A DNA stretch of 64,000 bases from Solanum dulcamara. Its lineage: Eukaryota > Streptophyta > Magnoliopsida > Solanales > Solanaceae. This document shows, piece by piece, positions 23,393 through 34,553 of the stretch. Position numbers and translations under genes: made by a program. The stretch covers positions 15,842,740 through 15,906,739 of the forward strand of contig NC_077245.1 of NCBI RefSeq assembly GCF_947179165.1. The letters run 5' to 3'. The notes beneath the pieces are model-generated. The model was not told where the DNA came from and did no database searches. It was given only the letters and a program-made list of their open reading frames with translations. How positions within the stretch are numbered: position 1 is the stretch's first letter; every line of letters starts with the position of its first letter.

Positions 23393-25870
23393 CAAAATTT
23401 CTATGCTAATACCCGAACTATTCTTTGTATGCGTATAGGCCGAATCCAATAAATTCTAAATGTATTGTAATTTTTATGATCAATTCTTTAATTCTTGAAG
23501 TGTATTTGAAGTGAATTAGGGTCACAATAATCCTCTAGCACAAAGTTGAGTTGAAAGCTTTCTTACCGATTGAGTTTCAATATGAGATTTTACTTAGGTC
23601 AACTTAAAATGATCATATCTCCTAGAATATAACTAATTAGGTATCCCATTACCTACAAAATGAAGGTCTTTGAGTCTTCTTTCCAACGCTATCAAATTTG
23701 CCTCATTTCGAGTTCGGAGTAAAATGTTATGACTATTTTACTAGAGGCTGTCAGATCATCAGAAGTTACGGGTCAATATTACGACCCATAGAGCTTTGTA
23801 CGGGTCGTAGAAACGACATGTAGAACCTTGAAACACTTAGAAAAATTTCAGTCTTTGGGGTCTTTTCTACGAGTCTTGATTACAACTCGTAAAAAGGACC
23901 CGTAGAACCTCCAAAACACTTAGAAAAATTCTAAAAGTAAGGTCAATCCCTACGAGTGATGATGACGACTCGTCAAAAAGTCTACGAGTCATAGAAACGA
24001 CACGTAGGAGAGATTCAAAGACTCAATTTCTAGAGTTTGACAGGATGAGTGAATCCTACGATCCGTCAAAATTTTCATAAGCCATAGAAATGACCCGTAT
24101 ACTGCCAAGTCAGATCTTTATGAAGGATAGTTTAGTCTTTTCCCACCCTTACCCAATCAAAACCTCGATGTTTTGAGACTATTTTGAGTCCCTTAACAGT
24201 ACCCTATATGCCTAAGCCTTCATTAACACTTAGTTTATTTGAGATCAAGGATTGGAGAAGAGAAAGAAGCTAGGGTTCAAGCGTTCACTCCTATCTTCCA
24301 AGTTTTGATTTTTCTTCGAGTTCAAGATATGTAAGGCTACTCAGAGCGTTGCGTTGAGTCCTCCCATGCTCCCAACATGTAATTCTTGAAAGTTGAGTTC
24401 AAGTTGAGGTTTATCCTAAATCTAGAATAAATTTCTTGATGTCTATTAATACTTCTTTGAAGTTTTCTACATTTATCTATATATTGATGATATCCCTGAT
24501 GTTGGGTAGTCATTGAGATGTATATCCATGTATTCATCCACATGAACCTTAATTGAGTTATTGCAATAATTTGTCCATGTATTACTTGAGGTCGAGATTG
24601 ATTATTTCGTGCATAAAATAAAGTGTTATTTTTAAATTGAGATGAAGCATACTTTAAATGAGTTTGATGAAATAGAAAATAGAGCTAAATGAAGATTTTG
24701 AAGAAGATGTTTTGATGATGACGTAAATGTTGTTTTCTTCTAAGCAAGCAGTGTAATGATTAATGAACAAGGAATGATGATGATGATATTTTGAGATGAG
24801 GTTTAAATAAAAATAGTCGAATGAGACTAAATAATGATGTCAATATGAGTAAATATTTTGGGAGTAGTACTGAGCACCAAGTTGGGCAAGAGTTTGACAC
24901 ACTCAAACCCCATAACTACATAGAAAATGTAGGATAGAGGCTAGGCCTTTCTTGTCCCAAAAGAGGAGTTGATGATTGGATTCATAGATGTTGATGTCCA
25001 TTACTCTGCAAGGTTTTAGATGGATGTGGCAACGACATCGCTTCGTTGTATCATCACTAGCTCATAAGTGATGGTTGTCGGTAGGGGTGTACATGGACCG
25101 GGTTGGTTCGAATTTTTTACAAAGCAAACCAAACCATTTGTGTCGGATTATTAAATCTATAAACCAAACCAAACCAAACCAAAACAAGTCGGGTTTTTCG
25201 ATATCAATTTTTCTCGGGTTTTTTGGGTTTTTTTGGGTTTATCGGGTTTTTCATAGTATCTAATAAAAAGCACAGAGCAGTGCTTCTTAAAAAGAGTTCT
25301 AGTACAAAATATCAACATATAAGATGGAGGCAGAACACTATTTGAAATTTTAACTTTATAATATAACTTTATAAGATGGGTTTTTTTGTATATTATTTAG
25401 ATGGACTTCTCAAGTCCAAATCTAAATGTAAGAAAGAAAACAAAAATTATAAAAAAATTTTAAAAAATATTTATAAATTATATTTTAATAAATATTTTTA
25501 TTTATAACATAATTTAAAAGTGTATATCTATAATCGGGTCAGTTTGGGTTCGATTTGACTTTTTTTAGTTAAAACCAAACCAATCCTATAGTGGTAGGTT
25601 TTTTTTTCCAAACACCAAACCAAGTCAAACCAAACCACTAGTCGGGTTTTTTTCCGGTTTGGATCGGTTTATCGATTTGGTGCGGTTTATCGGTTTGCCC
25701 TGTACAGCCCTAGTTGTCGGTTAGAGAAACTCCCTAATGAAATAAAATATCATATTTATTTTATATACTGAGTTACATTTACTTATTCATATCTTTTAAA
25801 ACGTTCTTTGTACATATCGCTTGCTTATTTGAGTAGAGTATCTTTGAGTTGAGTAGAGTATCTTTGAGTC
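23393..25870 (+). repeat. 5' LTR of an old Ty3/gypsy element, 3' end deleted
   Basis: Starts TGTAACACCCC at 23393 and carries the Del LTR landmarks: a set of ACGAGTC/ACCCGTAG-type inverted motifs at 23770-24030 in place of the GC-rich array, a donor-like AAGATATGTAAGG near 24325 (G to A at the donor), and the tail region GATGGTTGTCGG. It loses homology near 25870 before the element's leader resumes (GTGTCTAGTAGAGTCTTGC). A hAT-type element is inserted in it. Confidence 0.8.
25082..25712. mobile_element. Non-autonomous hAT-type DNA transposon, 631 bp
   Basis: Terminal inverted repeats TAGGGGTGTACA at the left and TGTACAGCCCTA at the right match with one mismatch. Perfect 8-bp direct repeats GTTGTCGG flank it (25074-25081 and 25713-25720). 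Related LTRs have a single uninterrupted GTTGTCGGTTA at this place, so the empty site is known. 8-bp TSDs and short TIRs are hallmarks of hAT. Subterminal AAACCAAACC runs at the left and right could serve as binding sites. It has no transposase. Confidence 0.92.
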
Positions 25871-26068
25871 CAAAATTCACGCGTCCTAGGGTATGTATGA
25901 AGTCGTGTCTAGTAGAGTCTTGCTTATGGGTGTGTCGTACACCACAATTATAATGAGGAGGCTATAGGACATTAGAAACTTCTTTCACTTCTTCATATTC
26001 TAAGTTCGTACGAAAGAGTGTAACTCTCAAAGTTCCTTCCTAATTCATTCATTACGTGTTTGCAGATA

Positions 26069-27046
26069 ATGCCTCCAAAACGTACTGCAAGTCAGAGGAA
26101 CACTACCAACATAGAGGTTCCATAGTCAGAGATGCCCTCACAAGGACTAGGGGCTGACCTGCAAGACTTACTCAGGCACCCCAAGTGCCTACTACTCAAA
26201 CTACTCCAACTTCAAAGGCCGATTTCTGAGGAGTGATTGCTATGCTCACTCAATTAGTAGCTTCCCAAAATGGTAACTAGAGTTTACCAGCTCCTAGCTC
26301 TTATTCTCAAGTGCCATTTGCTGCCAAGAGGACTAGAGATTTACTGATAATGAACCCACCAGTTTTCATGGGTTATAAGGCTGAGGAAGACCTCCAAAAC
26401 TTTATCAATGAGATGTGGAAAATACTGAAAGCAATTTATGCTACTTAGATTGAGAGGGTTGAATTAGATTCCTATCAGCTCAAATATGTGGCGAATGTGT
26501 GGTATAACTAGTGGGAAGAGGATAGAGGTGAGGATGCAGAGCCTGCTATTTGGTACGAGTTCAAGAGAATATTAATTGATTACTTCTTCTCAGAGAATTG
26601 AGGAAAGCGAAAGTAGAAGAGTTTGTAAACTTGAAGAAAGAGGGTTTGATAGTGAAAGAGTATGGTCTAAAGTTCATCCAGCTATCTAGATATGCTCCTG
26701 AGATGATCCCAAATATGAGATCAAAGATGAGAAAGTTTGTCTCCATCTTGGGCAAGCACGTGAAGAAAGAGTGTAAGGTATCATTACTGATTTCTGATAT
26801 AGATATTTCTAGGTTGATGGTGTATGCCCAGCAAGTTGAGGATGATAAGAATAAAGACAGAGAAGAGCACTTGAGCAAGAAGACCAAATCAGCTGGCATG
26901 AGAATAAGCAACGGCAAGGTAAGGGCAACATGTCCTTCTTCTGAAAATGGTCTTCCAATTATGCTCGATCATCGGTAAGTGCGCATATGCCGCATAACAA
27001 GTATGATCAGCAGGTACAGAGCCATCATAATTTCAAAGCCCAAGGG
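26069..27046 (+). pseudogene. Old Ty3/gypsy gag (first part, before nested element)
   Basis: ATG at 26069 (gcagataATGCC, same position as in the young element) opens a gag with early stops. The core is open at 26598-26978 (KEYGLKFIQLSRYAPEMIP). It is cut at 27046 by the young element. The rest resumes at 36993, and the two parts align across the gap with the young copy (catcataatttcaaagcc, then tctcagtcccaagaaag). Confidence 0.9.
27042..27046 (+). repeat. Target site duplication AAGGG, left copy
   Basis: The five bases before the LTR start are repeated immediately after the 3' LTR (36988-36992). This identifies both ends of the nested element. Confidence 0.97.
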
Positions 27047-27464
27047 TGTAACACCCCTCAAAATTCTTCCCAAGATTCGGGCCTTCTTTGTACACGTGTG
27101 GGGCCCATCGTATTTATTTCGAAGTACGTACCTGAGTTAAGATGAGTCCCTGAGGAGTTTAAGAGCGTTGGAGGTGATATGGGGTCATTGAGGACCCCTA
27201 GGACCGAGCTAAGTCCAAAAGATCCGTCGTGGCTAAGTTTAGGATGAGTTCACGTAAGGGTCGACTTTCAATGACCCTATCGTTTGAAAGACGTCAATCC
27301 GGGTGGCCCATGACCTATCAAATTAAAGGTCGTCGAGTCTTCTTTTCAACGCCGCCAAGAACGTAGATTTTGGAGTTCGGGGCCAAAAGATATGACGATC
27401 CGAAGACGAACTAGCACGACAGGGATTTTATTTTAGCCTGGGTTACCACTGCTGGGGAAATGGC

Positions 27465-27752
27465 CCTGGCGCCGTAAGGGCGCGACGCGCCACTATCGCG
27501 CCAGGAACATGCCTCAGTAGTTTGGTCCCTGGCGCGACGCACCACTAAAAGTGTGCAGGGTTTTTGGGGCCAAATTCCCAGAATTTGGAATAATAGGCCT
27601 GGCACCGTAAGGGCGCGACGCGCCACTATCGCGCCAGGAACATGCCTCAGTAGTTTGGTTCCTGGCGCGACGCGCCACTAAAAGTTGTGCAGGTTTTAGG
27701 CGTAATTGGCCTTGGTGCTGTAAGGGCGCGACGCGCCACTATCGCGCCAAGG
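27465..27752 (+). repeat. GC-rich palindromic array in the LTR, three units
   Basis: Three units start at 27465, 27598 and 27710 (spacings 133 and 112 bp). Each starts CCTGGCGCCG or a variant, contains GGGCGCGACGCGCCAC and closes with CGCGCCAGG, so each unit can fold on itself. GGCGCGACGCGCC (27664-27676) is a perfect odd palindrome. The surrounding LTR is AT-rich. The array lies about 60 bp upstream of the TATA box in all Del LTRs here and may be a promoter element or CpG-dense methylation target. Confidence 0.9.
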
Positions 27753-27810
27753 GCGTTTTTGCCTGATTTTCAGAAATTGGAGGAAGGGCAATTTGGGAAA
27801 TTTCCCAAAT

Positions 27811-27820
27811 TATATATACA
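27811..27820 (+). promoter_or_regulatory. LTR TATA box
   Basis: TATATATACA after CCCAAAT, about 60 bp downstream of the palindromic array. The equivalent at the same place is found in the LTRs at 14624, 35319, 45954 and, on minus, about 7850. Transcription would start near 27840. Confidence 0.8.
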
Positions 27821-28005
27821 CAAGCCTTGTGTATTTTGGGGGCATTTATTCAGCCCTCACTCTCTCTCTAAAGAAAAGCCCTAGCTCCTCTCCCTTCTCT
27901 CTTCTCTTCTTCTCCATTTCCAACCAAAAAGGAGTCCAAGAACTTCAAGATTTGAGTCCTCCATTGAAGACCCAACTACAAGGTTTTCTTCAAGTCTTCA
28001 CTAAG

Positions 28006-29694
28006 GTATGTAAGGCTATCCAAAACATGGGTTGAGTCCATCCATGTGCCCTATTCTTGTTTTGAGGTTAGATATTCATAAAAATGGAGTTTCTTGGTAT
28101 GGTACATGTTTGAATGAGCTTTGTCTCCATTTTATTTAATTATTTATGTGCCAATGTTGTTGAGCTAAGAGGTTCCTAAAATGAGCCCTTATGTGAGTAT
28201 GAGATGATGAAGGAATGAGTTGCTAAATATGTTTTATTGATCTTCTTAATTATGTAGATTTGATAAAGTATATTATTTTCTTAAAAATGTTGTCTATTAT
28301 AAAAATGTCGATTTGAAGTCTTGAAGATGTGGTGAGTCATGAGGATTTTCTCAAATGGATGGAGGTAATGATTGATTATATCTAGATGATGTTATATGTG
28401 CATTTAAAGCTTCCTTGAAGATATGAGTGAGATTGAGCATTGAGATTGAGATTTGATTGTGATAGAGTTGATGAGTCGACAAGGTTGTAATGAGACTTGT
28501 TGATATGAGTTGATTGAGTGAGTTGATGGAGTTTTATGAGCATTGAGTCTTGGGAGGAGTATCGAGCACCGAATTGGGCAAGAGTATAGTCCATACTCGC
28601 ACCCAATACCTATGTTACCAAACGTAGGGGGGAATGAATCGTTAAAGTCGGATGCTTCCCCGAGAGCTTTTGTCCTGACATTATAGGACCTGGTTGGATT
28701 GGATCCATGAGTGTTCGTCGTTCATGCCCTGGCAAGGTATGAACGGGCGTGGCAACGACGTCGTTTCGTTGTACCTTCACTGGCTCGTAAATGTTGGTTG
28801 TCGGTTAAGAGAAACTCCCAAATAGGTGTTGATAGTACTCTGAGTCAGATTGAGTTGAATTGTATATGATTGGTCCAGTCTAAATCATATCCTTGTTTAG
28901 ACTTAGGACATTTGATTGAGTTGTCATCCCTTTTGAGTTGAGCTCCCGAGTTGATTTATTCTTCCTTGATGTTCGTTGTATTCGGCCATTTTACATACTC
29001 GTACATTCCATGTACTGACGCCATTTGGCCTGCATCATTTCATGATGCAGAGACAGGTACTAGAGATCATCAACCGGTGCTCCGTTGAAGATCCACATAC
29101 ACTTCCAGCCAGTCGGTGAGTCCTCCTAGTTCCCGGAGGATATTGGGCCTTCTTGTACAGTTTTGTTGTTCTTCCTTTTATTTAGATTGTTGGTAGCCAT
29201 GGGCTTGTCATTAGCACCTTTTTGACATGAGTAGAGGCTTCATAGACTGGAGTGTGGGAGGTCGAGCGGTCATCTTGAGGAGTCCTATGTTTATTGTCTT
29301 CTTTTGATTGTAAATGTTTGGCCTTCGGCCCTTATATTATGAAAAGTATTTCTTTAAATTGAGTTCCTGCTAAGAGAATGTGCTTGAATGAAGGAGTGAC
29401 TGGACCAGGTGGTTCGCTCGGAGGTCAGAAATGGCCTTCGGGTGCCGGTTACGTCTAGGGTACCCTCCCGGGGCGTGACAAACATGGTATCAGAGCACAG
29501 AGTTCAAGTGTCCTAGGGAGTCTATGAAGCCGTGTCTAGTAGAGTCTTGCTTATGGGTGTGTTGTGCACCACACTTATGAGCAGGAGGCTATAGGACATT
29601 AGGAATTGTTTCACTTCTTTCATACTCTAAATTCATGCGATGGAGTTGAACTCCATGAAACTTCCTTTCTAATTCGGGCGTTCATACGTTACAG
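28006..29694 (+). other. Possible LTR-leader intron ahead of gag
   Basis: A strong 5' splice-site match, AAG/GTATGTAAGG, lies in the LTR after the CT-rich leader. An acceptor-like TTACAG lies directly before ataATG of gag. Splicing would remove 1689 bp of LTR and leader, including the PBS, and put the cap close to gag. The donor is kept in all the Del LTRs here except 24325, where the first G is A. This is inferred from sequence alone. Confidence 0.4.
29485..29496 (+). other. Primer binding site (initiator tRNA-Met)
   Basis: TGGTATCAGAGC four bases after the 5' LTR is the complement of the 3' end of plant initiator methionine tRNA, the usual primer for this lineage. Confidence 0.95.
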
Positions 29695-29697
29695 ATA

Positions 29698-32600
29698 ATG
29701 CCTCCTAAACGTACCGCTAGCCAGAGGAATATCGATAATGCGGGGATGCCACAGTCAGAGGCACGCCCAGCAAGGGCTAGAGGCCGACCCGCGAGATATG
29801 CGGAGGCACCTCAAGTGCCATCTACCCCACCTGTACCCACATCAGAGGCTGAATTTCGGGGGGCAATTGCAATGCTCACGCAACTAATGGCTGCCCGAAG
29901 CGGTAATCAGAGTTCGCCGACTCTCAGCTCTAGTTCTCAGGAGCCATCTGCTGCCACTAGAATTAGAGACTTTCTGAGGATGAATCCGCCGGCATTCACG
30001 GGTTCTAAGGTCGATGAAGATCCCCAAAACTTTATTGATGAAATGTGGAAGATTCTGAAAGCTATGCATGCTACGGAAATTGAGGGGGTCGAGTTGGTGT
30101 CTTATCAACTCAAAGATGTGGCAAACATTTAGTATAACCAATGGGAACAAGGTAGGGGTGAAGATGCTGAACCTGCTAGGTGGGATGAATTTGAGGGAGC
30201 TTTTCTTGACCACTTCTTTCCCCAAGAATTGAGGGAAGCGAAGGTGGAGGAATTTGTTAATCTGAAACAGGAAGGTATGTCGGTTAAGGAGTATGGCCTA
30301 AAGTTCATCCAGCTGTCCAGGTATGCTCCAGAAATGATTCCTGATGTGAGGTCGAAGATGAGAAAGTTCGTCTCCGGATTAGGGAGGCATGTGAAGAAGG
30401 AATGCAAGGCAGCATTGTTGATCTCGGATATGGACCTTTCCAGATTAATGGTGTATGCTCAACAGGTAGAGGAGGAAAAGAGAAAAGACAGAGAAGAGCA
30501 CCTGAGCAAAAAGGCAAGATCAGCTGGGCATGAGAATGAGCAGAGGCAAAGCAAGGGCAACAGGTCCTTCTTCCAGAAGAGGCCTTCCGCTTATGCCTCA
30601 TCTACCGCCAGCGCACCGATGCCGCAGGATAGGTATGACCGGCAGGGACAAAGTCGCCAGAATTTCAGACCCTAGGTTTCTCAATCCCCGGCCAGTGTAA
30701 GTCAAGGCTCAAAGGGAAAGCCACTATGCGGCAAGTGTGGTAGGCTCCACTTGGGAGAATGCAGAGCAGGAAGGGTTGGTTGCTATAAATGCGGCCAAAT
30801 AGGCCATCTTCTGAGGGAATGCCCAACATGGGGGAATAGGGCCCAGTCCTCTGCCACTGCACCACCAGCTAGAGGTAATCAGAGGGGTGCTACTCCAGGT
30901 ACGAGTGGAGGTACAAACTGCCTATATGCCATGGGTAGTCGCCAAGATCTGGAGAACTCTCCAAACGTTGTGATGGGTATGATTCGAGTCTCTTCTTTTG
31001 ATTGTTATGTATTGATGGACCCAGGTGCCACCCTATCTTTTGTAACTCCCTATGTGGCTAGTAAGTTCAATAAAATCCCTGAACGTCTTCTTGAGCCCTT
31101 TTGTGTGGCCACTCCTGTCGGTGATTCTGTCTTAGCTGAGAGAGTCTATAGAGATTGCACTGTGTCAATTCATCACAAGGACACCTTGGCTGACTTGGTT
31201 GAGTTAGACATGGTTGATTTCGACATGATCCTTGGCATGGACTGGCTTTATGTCTATTATGCCTCTATTGATTGTAGAACCCAGATTGTCACGTTCAAAT
31301 TCCCGAATGAGGCTGTTATAGAGTGGAAGGGTAGTCCTGTTGTGCCTAAGGGTAAGTTTATTTCATACCTTAGGGCCAGGAAGCTAATCTCAAAGGGGTG
31401 TGTTTATCACATTGTCCGAGTGAAAGGTGACAATATTGAGTCTCCATCCCTTGAGTCGGTTCCGATTGCCAACGAGTTTCCGGATGTCTTTCCTGAAGAT
31501 CTGCCTGGAGTCCCTCCTGATAGAGAGATCGACTTCGGGATTGATGTTCTTCCTGATACCCAGCCTATCTCAATTCCTCCATATAGAATGGCTCCGGCTG
31601 AGTTGAAGGAGTTGAAGGAGCAGCTGAAGGACTTGTTAGATAAGGGATTCATTAGGCCGAGTGTCTCGCCATGGGGTGCTCCGGTCCTATTTGTGCGAAA
31701 GAAGGATGGGTCCCTTAGAATGTGTATCGACTACAGGCAGTTGAATAAAGTCACTGTGAAGAACAAATACCCTCTCCCCAGAATAGATGACTTATTCGAC
31801 CAACTTCAAGGTGCCACTTGTTTCTCAAAGATAGACTTGAAATTCGGCTACCACCAGTTGAAGGTGAGAGAATGCGATGTTCCGAAGACTGCTTTCTGGA
31901 CTCGTTATGGCCACTTTGAATTCTTGGTCATGTCTTTTGGGTTGACTAATGCTCCCGCCGCTTTTATGGATCTCATGAACCGGGTATTCAAACCGTACCT
32001 TGATATGTTTGTGATTGTATTCATAGATGATATTCTGGTTTACTCCAAGAATGAAGAGGAGCACGCCTATCATCTTAGAGTCGTTTTACAAACTTTGAGG
32101 GACCAGGTATTGTATGCAAAGTTCTCTAAATGTGAATTTTGGCTTGCATCAGTGGCCTTCTTAGGCCACATTGTATCTGGAAATGGTATTCAGGTTGATG
32201 CTCAGAAAATTGAAGCTGTGAAGAATTGGCCTAGACCCACATCCCCAACAGAGATAAGGAGCTTTCTGGGTTTGGCCGGGTACTATCGAAGGTTTGTAGA
32301 GGGATTCTCATCCATATCATCACCATTGACTAAACTGACCCAAAAGAAGGCTAAGTTCCAATGGTCTGATGCTTGTGAGGAGAGTTTCCAGAAATTAAAG
32401 ACCAAGCTAACCACTGCTCCTGTTCTAACCTTGCCCGATGGGACAGAAGGTTTTGTGATTTATTGTGATGCCTCCAGAATTGGTTTGGGTTGTGTGTTGA
32501 TGCAAAGGAGGAAGGTGATAGCCTATGCTTCAAGACAGCTTAAGCTTCATGAGAGGAATTACCCAACTCATGACCTTGAGCTGGCAGCTGTGGTGTTTGC

Positions 32601-34428
32601 ACTTAAAATCTAGCGCCACTACCTGTATGGAGTGCATATCGATGTATTCACCGATCACAAGAGCTTGCAATACGTCTTTAGCCAGAAGGAACTCAACCTG
32701 AGGCAAAGGAGATGGCTTGAGCTACTCAAGGACTATGATATGAGCATCCTCTACCATCCAGGTAAAGCTAATATTGTTGCTGATGCTCTTAGCAGGTTGT
32801 CTATGGGTAGCACTGCCCACATGGAGGAAGGAAGGAGAGAATTGGCGAAGGAGGTACACAGGTTAGCCCGACTGGGAGTTCATCTGGAAGAGAATAATGA
32901 AGGCGGAGTTACCATTCAGGATGGGTCTACGTCCTCACTTGTGGCAGAGGTGAAGGAGAAGCAAGACCAAGATCCCGTCCTTCTCCAATTGAAGGAAGGC
33001 GTTCACAAACAAGAGGTAATGGTTTTTACCCAAGGGGGAGATGGTGTGTTACGGTACCAAAATAAATTGTGCGTGCCGGATGTTGATGAGGTTAGAGAGA
33101 GGATTATGGCCGAAGCGCATAGTTCTAGATACTCCATTCATCCGGGTTCCACCAAAATGTACCATGACTTGAGGGAGATCTATTGGTGGAGTGGGATGAA
33201 GAGAGACATTGCGGAATTCGTTTCCAAATGCCCAAATTGTCAACAAGTGAAGGTTGAGCATCAAAGACCATGTGGTCTAGCCCAAAAAATAGAAATTCCA
33301 GAATGGAAGTGGGAGATGATCAACATGGACTTTATTACAGGCTTGCCGAAGTCTCGAAAGCAACATGATTCCATTTGGGTGATTGTGGATAGAATGACGA
33401 AATCAGCTCACTTCTTGGCGGTTAAGACTACCGACACCGCAGAAGATTATGCAAAGTTATATAAACAGGAGATCGTCAGATTGCATGGGGTCCCTCTGTC
33501 TATCATCTCGGACAGAGGAGCTCAATTCACTTCCCAATTTTGGAAATCCTTTCAGAAGGGATTAGGTTCGAGGGTGAACTTGAGTACAGCCTTCCATCCC
33601 CAGACAGATGGCCAAGCAGAGCGCACAATTCAGACATTGGAAGATATGTTGAGGGCGTGTGTGCTTGACTTCAAGGGGAATTGGGATGATCACTTGCCTC
33701 TCATAGAGTTTGCATATAACAATAGCTATCATGCGAGCATTCAAATGGCTCCTTATGAAGCCTTGTATGGGAGGAGGTGTAGATCGCCCATTGGGTGGTT
33801 TGAAGTTGGTGAAGCCGAGTTGATTGGGCCTGACCTTGTTCATCAAGCCACGGAGAAGGTACTAATTATCCGAGAGAGACTAAAGACAGCCCAAAGTCAT
33901 CAAAAATCTTACACCGATGTAAGGAGGAGGGACTTAGAGTTTGAGGTGGATGATTGGGTGTATTTGAAAGTGTCACCCATGAAGGGTGTCATGAGGTTTG
34001 GAAAGAAGGGGAAACTTAGTCCTCGATATATTGGTCCGTACCAAATTTTAAGGCGGATCGGGAGTGTTGCTTATAAGTTGGACTTACCCTCAGATCTAGC
34101 TGCTATTCATCCAGTGTTCCACGTTTCGATGTTGAAAAAGTGCTTGGGTGATCCTTCATTGGTAGCCCCCATTGACAGCGTTGGAATTAAGGATAACTTG
34201 TCTTATGAAGAGGTTCCAGTCCAAATTCTTGATCGCCAAATTCGCAAGTTGAGGAACAAAGAAGTTGCCTCAGTCAAGGTCCTGTGGAGGAATCAATTTG
34301 TTGAGGAAGCCACATGGGAAGCGGAGGAATCCATGAAATCTAAATATCCACATCTATTCGAGCCTACCGAGGAGGATATTGAAGGTAATGACCATTTTCT
34401 TGACTCGAATTCATTTGTACCTTTTTGA
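29698..34428 (+). pseudogene. gag-pol polyprotein of the Del/Tekay element, three TAG stops
   Basis: One frame of 1576 codons from ATG 29698 to TGA 34426-34428. In order: gag, CCHC knuckle [14 protein letters not shown] (codons 362-375), protease [11 protein letters not shown] (Asp 441), RT with FIDD (775-778), RNase H with YCDAS (Asp 924) and DHKSL, integrase HHCC (about 1141-1181) and DDE core with D1211, D1272 and E1308 (a DX35E spacing), then GPY/F and a chromodomain (about 1500-1555, VLWRNQF ... ATWEAEE). Stops are at codons 145 (TGG to TAG), 327 (CAG to TAG) and 972 (TGG to TAG). No frameshift is seen. The chromodomain is known in this lineage to target integration to heterochromatin. 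A product would need readthrough or trans supply. Confidence 0.95.
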
Positions 34429-34540
34429 GTTTTGATTGATATTTGATTGAGAATTTGATTGATTGAATGACTAAATTTTTATTGTGATTTGTACCCCGAG
34501 TCTATTCTTGGTTGCTCGTCATTCGAGGACGAATGATCCC

Positions 34541-34550
34541 AAGGGGGAGA
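34541..34550 (+). other. Polypurine tract of the Del/Tekay element
   Basis: AAGGGGGAGA followed by TAA and the 3' LTR start. It is intact and matches the remnant at 8616-8640 on the minus strand. Confidence 0.93.
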
Positions 34551-34553
34551 TAA

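Larger units (their letters stand above)
27047..29480 (+). repeat. 5' LTR of the Del/Tekay element
   Basis: 2434 bp, TGTAACACCCCTC to GGGGCGTGACA. U3 holds a GC-rich palindromic array (27465-27752) and a TATA box (27811). A CT-rich leader follows (27856-27910), then a splice-donor-like AAGGTATGTAAGG (GT at 28006). Confidence 0.97.

Noticed and set aside
27411..27626. ORFs in the GC-rich LTR arrays (also 34918-35133, 14244-14492, 45514-45822)
   Set aside because: They cover the palindromic array, occur on both strands, and vary between copies. They arise because GC-rich repeats lack stop codons.
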